Positions 41,985 through 54,814 are shown, counted from the stretch's first letter. The stretch is 64,000 nt of DNA from Pelobates cultripes (GCA_933207985.1 OW240924.1:72641236-72705235); one strand, 5' to 3'. Translations and numbers: made by a program. Notes: generated from the letters alone by a model not told the origin.

Positions 41985-44900
41985 CCCAACATACCATACC
42001 ACATGTACACACTGCCTGGCTCACCACAACCTGCCATACCACATGTACATAGTGTCAATGTCACTCCAAAGTACCATAACACATGAACTCCGTTCCAAGC
42101 TCACCACAACCGGCTATACCATGACATATGCAGTGCTTACTTCACCTCAGCCTGCTGTACCACAATTAATGGACAATGCCAGGCTCACCCAAACCTGCCA
42201 TACTACATATAAACAAGGCAGATTGGGGCGGGTCTGGCATTAATACATGAACACAGTGCCAAGTTCGACCAAACCTCCTAAACCATGACACGAGACCAGC
42301 TTTACCTGCACCTGCTATACTATCACATGTAATATGGCAGGTTGGCGTGAGCCTGGCACTGTGTACATGTACACAGGGCCAGGCTCATCACAACATGCCA
42401 TTACATGTACACAGTGCCAGACTTTTCCCAAGCTGCCGTACCACATGTACACAATGCCATACTCTCCCCAACTTGCTATACCATGACACATGCAGTGCCA
42501 GATTCACCTAAGCCTGCCACATACATCGTGCCAGGTTCTCCCAAATCTTCTATACCATGATACCAGCTTCACCTCAGCCTGTTATTCCAGAAAATACAGT
42601 GCCAGTCTTGCCCCAACCTGCCATACTACGTGTACACAGAGCAAGGCCCATCAGTTTAACAATATGTACATAATGCCAAGCAATTTTACCTTGAAAGGTC
42701 CTGGTATACCACGTGTATATACCAACCACAACATACAGTGCCAGACTCCCCACAACCGTAATGACGACATTTTTCCTTGATAGGTCATTGTGACTTATGC
42801 AGTGCCAGCTTCACCTCAGCCTGCCATACCACAACTTATACACAGAGCCAGGTTTACCACAACCTTATGTACAAAGTGCCAGGCTCACCCCACCTTGCTA
42901 TGCCACAACATACATTGTCAATGTCACTCCAACGTACCATACCACATGTACACAGTGTCAGGATCACCCCAACCTGCCATATTTAATGTACACAGTGCCA
43001 AACTCACAACAACCAACTTAACAATATGTGCACAGTACCAGGCTCGCCCCAACTTGCCTACAACATGTACAATGCCAGGCTCACCCCAACCTGCCATACT
43101 ACCTGTGCACAGTGCCAGGCTCTCCCCAACTTGCCTACAACATACAGTGCCAGGCTCACCCCACCTTGCTATGCCACAGCATACAGTGTCAATGTCACTC
43201 CAACGTACCATACCACATGTGCACAGTGCCAGGCTCGCCCCAACATGCCATATTTAATGTACACAGTGCCAAGCGAACAACAACCAACTTAATGGCAATA
43301 TGTGCACAGTGCCAGGTTCACCCCAACCTGCCATATTACATGTACACAGTTCCAGGCTCACAACAACCAGCTTAACGACAATATGTGCCAGGCTCATCCC
43401 ACCTTGCTATGCCAGAACATTCAGTGTCAATGTCACTCCAACGTACCATACCACATGTACACAGTGCCAAGCTCACAATATGTACACAGTGCCAGGCTCG
43501 CCCCAACTTGCCTACAACATACAGTGCCAGGCTCACCCCAACCTGACATTTCATATACACAGTGCCAGGCTCACAACAACCAGCTTAACGACAATGTGCC
43601 AGGCTCACCCCCACCTTGCTATGCCACAATATACACAGTGTCAATGTCACTCCAACGTACCATACCACATGTACACTGTGCCAAGCTCACAACAACCAGC
43701 TTAACGACAATATGCGCACAGTGCCAGGTTCACCCCAATCTGCCATATTATATGTACACAGTTCCAGGCTCACAACAACCAGCTTAACGACAATATGTGC
43801 CAGGCTCATCCCACCTTGCTATGCCAGAACATTCAGTGTCAATGTCACTCCAACGTACCATACCACATGTACACAGTTCCAAGCTCACCCCACCTTGCTA
43901 TGCCACAATATACACAGTGTCAATGTCACTCCAACGTACCATACCACATGTACACAGTGCCAAGCTCACACCAAATGTACACAGTGCCAGGCTCGCCCCA
44001 CCTTGCTATGCCACAATATACACAGTGTCAATGTCACTCCAACGTACCATACCACATGTACACAGTGCCAGGCTCACCCCAACTTGCCATATTACATGTA
44101 CACAGTGCCAGGCTCGCCCCCAACTTGCCTACAACATACAGTGCCAGGCTCACCCCACTTTGCTATGCCACAACATACACAGTGTCAATGTCACTCCAAC
44201 GTACCATACCACATGTACACTGTGCCAAGCTCACAACAACCAGCTTAACGACAATATGCGCACAGTGCCAGGTTCACCCCAATCTGCCATATTATATGTA
44301 CACAGTTCCAGGCTCACAACAACCAGCTTAACGACAATATGTGCCAGGCTCATCCCACCTTGCTATGCCAGAACATTCAGTGTCAATGTCACTCCAACGT
44401 ACCATACCACATGTACACAGTTCCAAGCTCACCCCACCTTGCTATGCCACAATATACACAGTGTCAATGTCACTCCAACGTACCATACCACATGTACACA
44501 GTGCCAGGCCTGCCCCAACTTGCCTACAACATACACAGTGCCAGGCTCACCCCAATCTGCCATATTACATGTACACAGTGCCAGGCTCACCCCACCTTGC
44601 TATGCCACAACATACACAGTGTCAATGTCACTCCAACGTACCATACCACATGTACATGGTGCCAAGCTCACGACAATATGAGCACAGTGCTAGGTTCACC
44701 CCAACCTGCCATATTACATGTACATAGTGCTAGGCTCGCCCCAACTTGCTATGCCAGAACATTCACAGTGTCAATGTCACTCCAACGTACCATACCACAT
44801 GTACACAGTGCCAAGCTCGCCCCAACTTGCCTACAACATACACAGTGCCAGGCTCACCCCAACTTGCCATATTACATGTACACAGTGCCAGGCTCGCCCC

Positions 44901-47415
44901 CAACTTGCCTACAACATACAGTGCCAGGCTCGCCCCGACCTGCCATATTACATGTACACAGTGCCAGGCTCGCCCCCAACTTGCCTACAACATACAGTGC
45001 CAGGCTCACCCCGACCTGCCATATTACATGTACACAGTGCCAGGCTCACCCCACCTTGCTATGCCACAATATCCAGTGTCAATGTCACTCCAACGTACCA
45101 TACCACATGTACACAGTGCCAAGCTCACACCAAATGTACACAGTGCCAGGCTCACCCCACCTTGCTATGCCACAATATACACAGTGTCAATGTCACTCCA
45201 ACGTACCATACCACATGTACACAGTGCCAAGCTCGCCCCAACTTGCCTACAACATACACAGTGCCAGGCTCACCCCAATCTGCCATATTACATGTACACA
45301 GTGCCAGGCTCACCCCACCTTGCTATGCCACAACATACACAGTGTCAATGTCACTCCAACGTACCATACCACATGTACATGGTGCCAAGCTCACAACAAC
45401 CAGCTTAACGACAATATGTGCACAGTGCTAGGTTCACCCCAACCTGCCATATTACATGTACATAGTGCTAGGCTCACCCCCACCTTGCTATGCCAGAACA
45501 TTCACAGTGTCAATGTCACTCCAACGTACCATACCACATGTACACAGTGCCAGGCTCACCCCAACTTGCCATATTACATGTACACAGTGCCAGGCTCGCC
45601 CCCAACTTGCCTACAACATACAGTGCCAGGCTCGCCCCGACCTGCCATATTACATGTACACAGTGCCAGGCTCACCCCAACTTGCCATATTACATGTACA
45701 CAGTGCCAGGCTCGCCCCCAACTTGCCTACAACATACAGTGCCAGGCTCGCCCCGACCTGCCATATTACATGTACACAGTGCCAGGCTCACCCCACCTTG
45801 CTATGCCACAAGATACACAGTGTCAATGTCACTCCAACGTACCATACCACATGTACACAGTGCCAAACTCACTCCAATGTACCATACCACATGTACACAG
45901 TGCCAAACTCACAACAACCAGCTTAACGACAATGTGTACAAAGTGCAGGCTCACCCCAACCTGCCATGTTACATGTACACAGTGCCAGGCTCACCCCACC
46001 TTGCTATGCCAGAACATTCACAGTGTCAATGTCACTCCAACGTACCATACCACATGTACACAGTTCCAAGCTCACCACAACCTGCCATGTTAGATGTACA
46101 CAGTGCCAGGCTCACCCCAACCTGCCATATTACATGTACATAGTGCCAGGGTCACCCCACCTTGCTATGCCACAATATACACAGTGTCAATGTCACTCCA
46201 ACGTACCATACCACATGTACACAGTTCCAAGCTCACCACAACCTGCTATATTAGATGTACACAGTGCCAGGCTCGCCCCACCTTGCTATGCCAGAACATT
46301 CACAGTGTCAATGTCACTCCAACGTACCATACCACATGTACACAGTGCCAAACTCACTCCAACGTACCATACCACATGTACACAGTGCCAAACTCACAAC
46401 AACCAGCTTAACGACAATATGTGCACAGTGCCAGGCTCACCACAACCTGCCATATTACATGTACACAGTGCAAGGCTCACCCCACCTTGCTATGCCACAA
46501 CATACACAGTGTCAATGTCACTGCAACGTACCATACCACATGTACACAGTGCCAAGCTCACAACAATATGTACACAGTGCCAGGCTCGCCCCAACTTGCC
46601 TACAACATACACAGTGCCAGGCTCACCCCAACCTGCCTACAACATACACAGTGCCAGGCTCACCCCAACCTGCCATATTACATGTACACAGTGCCAGGCT
46701 CGCCCCCAACTTGCCTACAACATACACAGTGCCAGGCTCGCCCCAACCTGCCATATTACATGTACACAGTGCAAGGCTCACCCCACCTTGCTTTGCCACA
46801 ACATACACAATGTCACTGTAACGTACCATACCACATGTACGCAGTGCCAAGCTCACAACAATATGTTCCCAGTGCCAGGCTCGCCCCAACTTGGTATACC
46901 ACAACATACACAGTGCCCGGCTCACCACAACCAGCTTAACATCGATATATATGTTTGTGTGTGTGTATATATACATATACACACACACACAGTGCCAGTC
47001 TCGTCCCAGCCTGCCATACCACATGTACACAATGCCAGACTCGCCCCAACCTGCTATAATACACAGTGCCAGACTCAACCAAACTTGCTATACCTGAACC
47101 TGCTATACTACCACATCTACAGAGTGCCTGGCTTACCCTAACATGCCATACCACATATACACAGTGCCAGGCTCACCACAACCTGCCATATTACATGTAC
47201 ACAGTGCAAGGCTCACCCCACCTTGCTTTGCCACAACATACACAGTGTCAATGCCACTGCAACGTACCATACCACATGTACACAGTGCCAAGCTCACAAC
47301 AATATGTTCCCAGTGCCAGGCTCGCCCCAACTTGGTATACCACAACATACACAGTGCCCGGCTCACCACAACCAGTTTAACATCGATATATATATGTGTG
47401 TGTGTGTGTGTATAT

Positions 47416-47452
<37 letters not shown>

Positions 47453-47505
47453 GCCAGACTCGTCCCAGCCTGCCATACCACATGTACACAATGCCAGACT
47501 CGCCA
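41985..47505. repeat. ~40-bp minisatellite, main block
   Basis: Unit about CACAGTGCCAGGCTCACCCC + AACCTGCCATATTACATGTA (40 bp), with recurring variants: one with TCAATGTCACTCCAACGTAC, one with CACCTTGCTATGCCACAATA, one with ACAACAACCAGCTTAACGAC and a 37-bp form with AACTTGCCTACAACATA. Left of about 42800 it is degenerate; from 43000 to 46900 it is well conserved and arranged in longer repeats (e.g. 43795 and 44339 are the same block, 544 bp apart). The unit has few stops in any + frame, so long open frames (up to 584 codons, 44339-46093) arise by chance. TG/TA microsatellites sit at 46950-46990 and 47385-47450. Confidence 0.95.
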
Positions 47506-48114
47506 TATCCCCTGATAGCCCCAATCTGGGGGACCAACATATCCAAATTTCACCCAGATCGGTTCAGGGGTTCTTAAAAAGTATGGAAGTTACAAGTTAC
47601 CGACCACACACGCGGCTCCTGCCAAAACAGTTCCACGAATTCAGCGTGTGCGGTCGGTCAATTCAGAAAAAGGCATAAAACGAATAAAAATCCCCGAATG
47701 CATCCTCCTGGATCATAGGAGCGATTGCTCCCCTTGTCCGTATGAACAAAACTACCGAATGGCGCTCTCCTGGCTGTTCGGCAACTAAAGGAAGCAGGCG
47801 TTCGGTAGTTTCAGCGGTGGTTCGGGAACTTGAGTGTCCGATTTTAGTTCCAGACTCTCGACGACCAAGTCCCGCTGCCTCCTTTCGTGAAAACAAGATG
47901 GCCGCCGGTTTCTGTTCCACGTTGCATTCGGCTATACGAACAGCGGCCACCCAGAGAGCCCTTAATAGATGGTTCTTTTGAAGTTAATGAGCCAGGAGGG
48001 TGGTCGGTGTTTGGTAGTTTTAAACTACCGAACCAATAGATTCAACATGTACCAAATACTGCAGAAAAAGCCAGAACATAGAGGAAAATACAGAACTAAG
48101 TCTATTTTCTTCAC
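47506..48114. mobile_element. LTR-derived fragment inside the minisatellite
   Basis: Non-satellite sequence with AAACTACCGAATGGCGCTC (compare AACTACCGAATAGCGCTC in the LTRs at 50060 and 58985) and CAACATATCCAAATTTCACC (compare CACATATCCAAAATTCACCC in the LTR at 56850). Contains AACAAGATGGCCGCCGG. No terminal repeats or duplication are found, so it is a fragment. Confidence 0.55.
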
Positions 48115-48548
48115 AGATATGTACACAGTGCCAGGCTTTTTCCAACCTGTCGTTCCACATGTACACAGTGGCAAGCTAACTACAGCTAGCTTAACAACAA
48201 CATGTACACAGTTCCAAGCTCACCACAACCTGCCATATTACATGTACAAAGTGCCAGGCTCACCCCAACTTGCCATACTACATATACACAGTGCCAGGCT
48301 CACCACAACAACCTTAATGACAATATGTACCCAGTGCCAGGCTCTCCCTAACATGCGTTCCACATATACACAGTGCCAGACTCGCCCCAACCTGCCTTAA
48401 TACATCTACACAGTGCCAAGCTCGACCAAACCTACTAAACCATGACATGAGACCAGCTTTACCTGAACCTGCTATACTACCTTATGTACACAGCGCCAGG
48501 CTCTCCTCTACCTGCTATACTACACGTGCACAGTGCCAAGCTCAACAC
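48115..48548. repeat. ~40-bp minisatellite, degenerate block (copy A)
   Basis: Units with CAGTGCCAGGCTTTTTCCAA and ACAACATGTACACAGTTCCA. The same units in the same order occur 4,276 bp downstream at 52391-52824. Confidence 0.85.
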
Positions 48549-49032
48549 TGTGACAAACGCTACTTACCACAAACGTTTGCCGGCCTCCTGCCCAGTGACT
48601 ATGGTCCAGGTCTGAAACCCTGTTCGGGAGTTACTCTGCCAAGTCGCCATTAGCAGTTTTCCCTGGGTGCCCCTGGTTTGACACTTTCCCTTCATTCAAA
48701 TGGAATTGAATGCTTGCTCCCTGGCAGCCGTTCGCATGAACCAAACCCACGAATGATCCTTAACGGTACTTAGCCACGACCGCTATGGAACTAATTTCAG
48801 CATCAGGACTTTGAGAGTCCCCGGGTCACCTCAGCGGTACTTAGCCGCAAATGTTATGGAACTGTTTTCGGTATGAGGTGACCTTGCGGTTGCTGGGAGG
48901 GAGTTCGTGGAGGTCCTTGGGAAGGAATAGAGCTAGTCCCCTACCCTGTTCCAGGACGACCCTAGTCAAGCCATGGCGACTGGGGCAGAAGCTCTGAGGT
49001 TTTCCCCTAGGAAGCGATCCTGGGGTACAGGG
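48549..49032. repeat. LTR-like unclassified block, copy A
   Basis: Begins TGTGACAAACGCTACTTACC and contains two GCGGTACTTAGCC-like repeats (48836 and the related 48762). A second copy lies at 52825-53340 with small indels. The TGTGACAAACGC start resembles the LTR starts in this region, but no matching CACA end is seen. Confidence 0.5.
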
Positions 49033-49668
49033 AGCTCAGCTACAACCAGATTAACAACGATATATACACAGTGCCAGGCTCGCCCCAACCTGCCATATTA
49101 CATGTACACAGTGCCAGGCTCACAACAACCAGCTTAACGACAATATGCTGTGCAAGCTTCACCTCAGCCTGCTGTACCACAACTCATACACAATGCCAGG
49201 CTTTCCCCGACATGCCATACCACATGTACACACAGCGCCAGGCTCGCACCAACTTGGTATACGACATGTACACAGTGCCAGGCTCACCACAACAAGCTTA
49301 ATGACAATATGTACAAAGTGCCAGGCTCACCACAACCTGCCATACTACATGTACATAGTGCCAGGCTCACCACAACCAGCTTAACAACAATATTTACACA
49401 GTGCCAGGCTCACCCCACCTTGCTATGCCACAACATACACAGTGTCAATGTCACTCCAACGTGCCATACCACATGTACACAGTGCCAAGCTCACAACAAC
49501 CAGCTTAACGACAATATGTGCACAGTGCCAGGCTCACCTCAACTTCCTATACCACAACATACACAGTGTCAATGTCACTCCAACGTACCATACCACATGT
49601 TCTCCGTTCCAAGCTCACCACAACCTGCTATACCATGACATATGCAATGCCAGCTTCACCTCATACAG
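49033..49668. repeat. ~40-bp minisatellite block
   Basis: Same unit family as the main block. The first part (to about 49290) is duplicated at 53341-53600. Confidence 0.85.
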
Positions 49669-49669
49669 T

Positions 49670-50613
49670 AAATCCCCCCAAAGATGAGACAGAGCTCCGT
49701 GTTGAGGGTCAAGCAGTGGTCTGGTTTATTGAGGGCTACCTGCCCGGTATTTATGCAGGTCTCCCACCTGGTGGACACTCACCTAGGGGATCAGATGGAA
49801 GACTGTAACACAGACCGACATGTATCACATTCAGACACACAGAAGTAAAACATCCCCACAATGCATCCTAATTTCCCTCCCTCTATCCTGGAGATAATTT
49901 GGAAGTAATCCAATTATCTCCCAGGACAGAGGCAAAACTCCATTATACACGTGGGGACACAAAGACAGTAAAATACATTAAAACATACAGTGTTACATTT
50001 AATACATAAAATACAGACATGTCACATATCTCCAGATAGCTGGGATCTGAGCGCACATAACTACCGAATAGCGCTCAGATCCTATACACACAGTTCAATT
50101 GCCATGGAGCCAAAGTCTTTAATTACACGAATAGGCTCCATGGCATAGCTATCTGGGTTAAAACATTCACTGAAGTAAAGTCCCAATCAATTCAGCGTTC
50201 GGCTAAACAGCCATGAATAGAAGCAGGAAAGGCTGGAGGCTCAGCGGTGCCTGCATGTAAAAGTGTCCGCTTTTAGTGCACTGATTCCGGGCTGAGCACC
50301 GCTGGTCGTCCGGGGAGCTCCATAACACCGCCACCTAGTGGCCGCTAAGTGTAACCGCAGCTACTGGGTGGTCAATTGACGGCACATGCTAGCTTCAGGG
50401 AGGTGAATTGAAGGCACAGGCGAGCTTCCTGATGGTTGCGCCTTCGGTATTTTGTTCGGTAGATAAAATCTACCAAACGCCCTGGCAGAAAGGCATGAAT
50501 AAGTCTTTCTGCAGGGAAAATAAAGTATTTTAAAAGTCCAGTCCATAGTCTAAAGGGAGCAGGCGGGCAACCAGGCTCCTCCAATGCAATGTGGCGAGAT
50601 TGCTCTCGTCACA
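49670..50613. mobile_element. 5'-truncated gypsy-like LTR
   Basis: Matches the solo LTR at 58156-59178 from its AATGAGAC/GATGAGAC region onward. A block of about 160 bp (50012-50173 against 58945-59096) is nearly identical, including AACTACCGAATAGCGCTCAG. It ends GAGATTGCTCTCGTCACA. The first ~210 bp of the LTR are missing, and the right end abuts a Tc1 element that lacks its own left tip. Confidence 0.7.
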
Positions 50614-52178
50614 GAACACTTAAACAACACAATGTAACTCCAAGTCAATCACACTTCTGTGAAATCAAACTGTCCACTTAGGAAGCAACACTGAGTGACA
50701 ATCAATTTCACATGCTGTTGTGCAAATGGGATAGACAACAGGTGGAAATTATAGGCAATTAGCAAGACACCCCCAATAAAGGAGTGGTTCTGCAGGTGGT
50801 GACCACAGACCACTTCTCAGTTCCTATGCTTCCTGGCTGATGTTCTGGTCACTTTTGAATGCTGGCGGTGCTTTCACTCTAGTGGTAGCATGAGACAAAG
50901 TCTACAACCCACACAAGTGGCTCAGGTAGTGCAGCTCATCCAGGATGGCACATCAATGCGAGCTGTGGCAAGAAGGTTTGCTGTGTCTGTCAGCGTAGTG
51001 TCCAGAGCATGGAGGCGCTACCAGGAGACAGGCCAGTACATCAGGAGACGTGGAGGAGGCCGTAGGAGGGCAACAACCCAGCAGCAGGACCACTACCTCC
51101 GCCTTTGTGCAAGGAGGAACAGGAGGAGCACTGCCAGAGTCCTGCAAAATGACTTGCAGCAGGCCACAAATGTGCATGTGTCTGCTCAAATGGTCAGAGT
51201 CCATGAGGGTGGTATGAGGGCCCGACGTCCACAGGTGGGGGTTGTGCTTACAGCCCAACACCGTGCAGGACGTTTGGCATTTGCCAGAGAACACCAAGAT
51301 TGGCAAATTCGCCACTGGCGCCCTGTGCTCTTCACAGATGTAAGCAGGTTCACGCTGAGCACATGTGACAGACGTGACAGAGTCTGGAGACACCGTGGAG
51401 AACGTTCTGCTGCCTGCAACCTCCTCCAGCATCACCGGTTTGGCAGTGGGTCAGTAATGGTGTGGGGTGGCATTTCTTTGGGGGTCTGCACAGCCCTCCA
51501 TGTGCTCGCCAGAGGTAGCCTGACTGCCATTAGGTACCGAGATGAGATCCTCAGACCCCTTGTGAGACCATATGCTGGTGGGGTTGGCCCTGGGTTCTTT
51601 CTAATGCAAGACAATGCTAGACCTCATATGGCTGGAGTGTGTCAGCAGTTCCTGCAAGACAAAGGCATTGATGCTATGGACTGGCCCGCCCGTTCCTCAG
51701 ACCTGAATCCAATTGAGCACATCTGGGACATCATGTCTCGGTCTATCCACCAACGTCACACGTTGCACCACAGACTGTCCAGGAGTTGGCAGATGCAGAT
51801 GCTTTAGTCCAGGTCTGGGAGGAGATCCCTCATGAGAGCATCCGCCACCTCTTTAGGAGCATGCACAGGCGTTGTAGGGAGGTCATACAGGCACGTGGAG
51901 GCCACACACACTACTGAGCCTCATTTTGACTTGTTTTAAAGACATTACATCAAAGTTGGATCAGCCTGTAGTGTGTTTTTCCACTTTAATTTTGAGTGTG
52001 ACTCCAAATCCAGACCTCCATGGGTTGAAAAATTTGATTTCCATTTTTTAATTTTTGTGTGATTTTGTTGTCAGCACATTCAACTATGTAAAGAACAAAG
52101 TATTTCAGAAGAATACTTAATTCATTCAGATCTAGGATGTGTTATTTATGTGTTCCCTTTATTTTTTTGAGCAGTGTA
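50614..52178 (+). mobile_element. Tc1-type DNA transposon (Tana1-like), left tip missing
   Basis: The right inverted terminal repeat GTGTTCCCTTTATTTTTTTG + AGCAGTG is complete (52150-52177). The left end starts only at GAACACTTAAACAAC, so about 20 bp of the left terminus are lost. The interior carries one transposase gene. The sequence is very like a Tc1 family known as Tana1 in fishes, lampreys and frogs (from memory). It is much better preserved than the surrounding repeats, so it is a fairly recent insertion. Confidence 0.85.
50890..51917 (+). pseudogene. Tc1-family transposase, frameshifted
   Basis: Open from ATG 50890 for 305 codons to 51807. It has an N-terminal paired-like helix-turn-helix ([20 protein letters not shown]), the GRPR-like Arg-rich stretch and a DDE catalytic core: first Asp in VLFTDVSRF (usual form TDESRF), second in MQDNARPH, Glu in [10 protein letters not shown]. 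Near 51756 (CAACGTCACACGTTGCACC) a two-base gain appears to shift the frame. The family-typical C-terminus (QVWEEIP, SMHRRCREVIQARGGHTHY) is then read in another frame up to TGA 51915-51917. A two-codon loss near 51198 ([10 protein letters not shown]) is also likely. The catalytic triad is retained but the copy is probably inactive. Confidence 0.88.
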
Positions 52179-52179
52179 T

Positions 52180-52824
52180 ATACACACACAGTGCCAGACT
52201 CGTCCCAGCCTGCCTACCACATGTACACAATGCCAGACTCGCCCCAACCTGCCATAATACACAATGCCAGACTCGCCCAAACTTGCTATACCTGAACCTG
52301 CTATACTACCACATCTACACAGTGCCTGGCTTACCCCAACATGCCATATCACATATACACAGTGCCAAGCTTACAACACCAGCTTAAGAACGATATGTAC
52401 ACAGTGCCAGGCTTTTTCCAACCTGTCGTTCCACATGTACACAGTGGCAAGCTAATTACAGCTCACTTAACAACAACATGTACACAGTTCCAAGCTCACC
52501 ACAACCTGGCATATTACATGTACACAGTGCCAGGCTCACCCCAACTTGCCATACTACATGCACACAGTGCCAGGCTCACCACAACAACCTTAACGACAAT
52601 ATGCACACAGTGCCAGGCTCTTCCTAACATGTGATCCACATATACACAGTGTCTGACTCACCCCAACCTGCCTTATTACATCTACACAGTGCCAAACTCG
52701 ACCAAACCTACTAAACCATGACATGAGACCAGCTTTACCTGAACCTGCTATTCTACCTTATGTACACAGCGCCAGACTCACCCCTACCTGCTATACTACA
52801 CGTGCACAGTGCCAAGCTCAACAC
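52180..52824. repeat. ~40-bp minisatellite block (copy B)
   Basis: Begins with TATATACACACACAGTGCCA and the units CTCGTCCCAGCCTGCC also found at about 46985. Continues as a copy of 48115-48548. Confidence 0.85.
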
Positions 52825-53340
52825 TGTGACAAACGCTCCTTACCACAAACGTTTGCCGGCCTCCTGCCCAGTGACTATGGTCTAGGTCTGAAACCCTGTT
52901 CGGGAGTTACCTTGCCAAACCGCCATTAGCAGTTTTTCCCTGGGTGCCCCTGGTTTGGCACTTTCCCTTCATTCAAATGGAATCGAACGCTAGCTCCCTG
53001 GCGGCCGTTCGTATGAACCAAACCCACGAATGGTCCTTAACGGTACTTAGCCACGACCGCTATGGGACTAATTTCGGCAACAGGACTTTGAGAGTCCCCA
53101 GGTCACCTCAGCGGTACTTAGCCACAAATGTTATGGAACTGTTTTCGGTATGAGGTGACCGTGCGGTTGCTGGGAGGGAGTTCATGGAGGTGTGTCATCC
53201 AGTCCCTGGGAAGGAATAGAGCTAGTCCCCTACCCTGTTCCAGGACGACCCTAGTCAAACCATAGCGACTGGGGCAGAAACGCTGAGGTTTTCCCCTAGG
53301 AAGCGATCCTGGGCGGAGGTACCCAGCTTAGGTACAGGGT
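52825..53340. repeat. LTR-like unclassified block, copy B
   Basis: Second copy of 48549-49032, with 32 more bases including GTGTCATCCAGTCC and GCGGAGGTACCCAGCTTAGG. Short open frames inside are not coding. Confidence 0.5.
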
Positions 53341-53884
53341 GCTCAGCTACAACCAGCTTAACAACGATATGTACACAGTGCCAGGCTCGCCCCAACCTGC
53401 CATATTACATGTACACAGTGCCAGGCTCACAACAACCAGCTTAATGACAATATGCTGTGCAAGCTCCACCTCAGCCTGCCGTACCACAACTCATACACAA
53501 TGCCAGGCTTTCCCCGACATGCCATACCACATGTACACACAGTGCCAGGCTCGCACCAAATTGTCATACTACATGTACACAGTGCCTGGCTAACCACAAC
53601 AAGCTTAACGACAATATGTACACAGTGCCAGGCTCGCCCCAACCTGCCATATTACATATACACAGTGCCAGGCTCATCACAACCAGCTTAACGACAATAA
53701 GTAAACAGTACCAGGCTCACCACAACATGCCATATTACATGTACACAGTGCCAGGCTCTCACGAACCTTCTATACCATGACATACGTGATACCAGCTTCA
53801 CCTCAGCCTGTTATTCCAGAAAATACACAGTTCCAGTTTTGCTCCAACCTGCCATACTACATGTACACAGTGCGAGGCTCACCA
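53341..53884. repeat. ~40-bp minisatellite block
   Basis: Continuation of copy B, ending at the 10-bp AGGCTCACCA that flanks the L1 insertion. Confidence 0.85.
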
Positions 53885-54007
53885 ATTTTTTTTTTTTTTT
53901 ATAAATTCTTTATTTATTTCCATGTTTTGTTTTTTTCCCCCCAGTTTTGGGGTGTGGGTAGGGGTACATAAAAGAAATGGGGTCAGGTGGGGAGTACAAA
54001 ACGTTTA

Positions 54008-54814
54008 TGTGACGGAACGCTGGCACTCCGACTGAGTACCTCCGCCAATCGATGCTCCTAGTGCTCGCTGAGGACTCCAAGCACTCCAACCGACACCATC
54101 AGCACTGCAGACCCCACTTCCAGCGATGCAACTGCGCCGGGGTCTCTGCTGTTTCCACCCACCCTGGACCCAAGGCCAGGATCCAGCTTCCAGTGGGTGA
54201 ACCTCTCTTTCCCCAGAGAGCAGGAACAGGAACAAATCAAGCTATTGCAAGAGCTTCCTCTGGGGAGTAAGTGATTATAGCAATCCCCAGAGTGTAGGTA
54301 TCCCTTCCCCCAAACATGAGCCAAGGCTTAATGCTGGAACAAGACTAATTTACTGGCACACAGAACTCACAATTTATGCAACACAAAACTCCTCCTCTGG
54401 GCTAGGCTAGATAATTGAGTTTCTACAATACACAAAGCTCAATTATCTGCTGGCCAGAAATAATACAGTTTCATAAAAACTGCTGTATAGTCCAAAACCA
54501 CTGCACGATGTCTCTGTGCACCAAATACTGGCGAGATGGCACCGTGTTGAAAAGTCCAAACAGTGTCTGTGAGTTAAAATGGCCGCCATCCATTGTTCTC
54601 ACCATGTGCTTCTGATACAGGAAATGGTGGCCACCCAGTAACTCCACAATATGTCCCCAGATGGTTCTTAAAGGGCCAGCAGCAGCACAACACAAATCCA
54701 TTATGCCCAAATCATGTATTTAAAGTGCAATACATCCCAGGGGCCATAGTCACAGGGCAAGAGGCGGGCAAGCAGTCCTCTCCAGGCACAAGTGGCGAAG
54801 GGCACTTCGTCACA
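54008..54814 (-). repeat. LTR (3' LTR of the gag-only element)
   Basis: 807 bp. Aligns over its whole length with the LTR at 56313-57299 except for a block of about 180 bp absent here after TTTCATAAAA (near 54480). Outside this gap only scattered differences are visible, so the insertion is young. Confidence 0.88.

Noticed and set aside
44339..46093. 584-codon open frame as a repetitive secreted or Cys-rich protein
   Set aside because: Other + frames are equally open, the unit (~40 bp) does not keep one frame, and unit changes shift the reading frame without any sign of frame selection.
41985..47505. CRISPR-like array
   Set aside because: Units are directly tandem, degenerate and without unique spacers; the host is a vertebrate.
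47742..47981. 79-codon open frame with ...RENKMAAGFC... as a small gene
   Set aside because: Lies in an LTR-derived fragment sharing motifs with the nearby LTRs; no independent support.
50953..51614. Minus-strand open frames (60-160 codons) opposite the transposase
   Set aside because: Antisense shadows of the Tc1 transposase.
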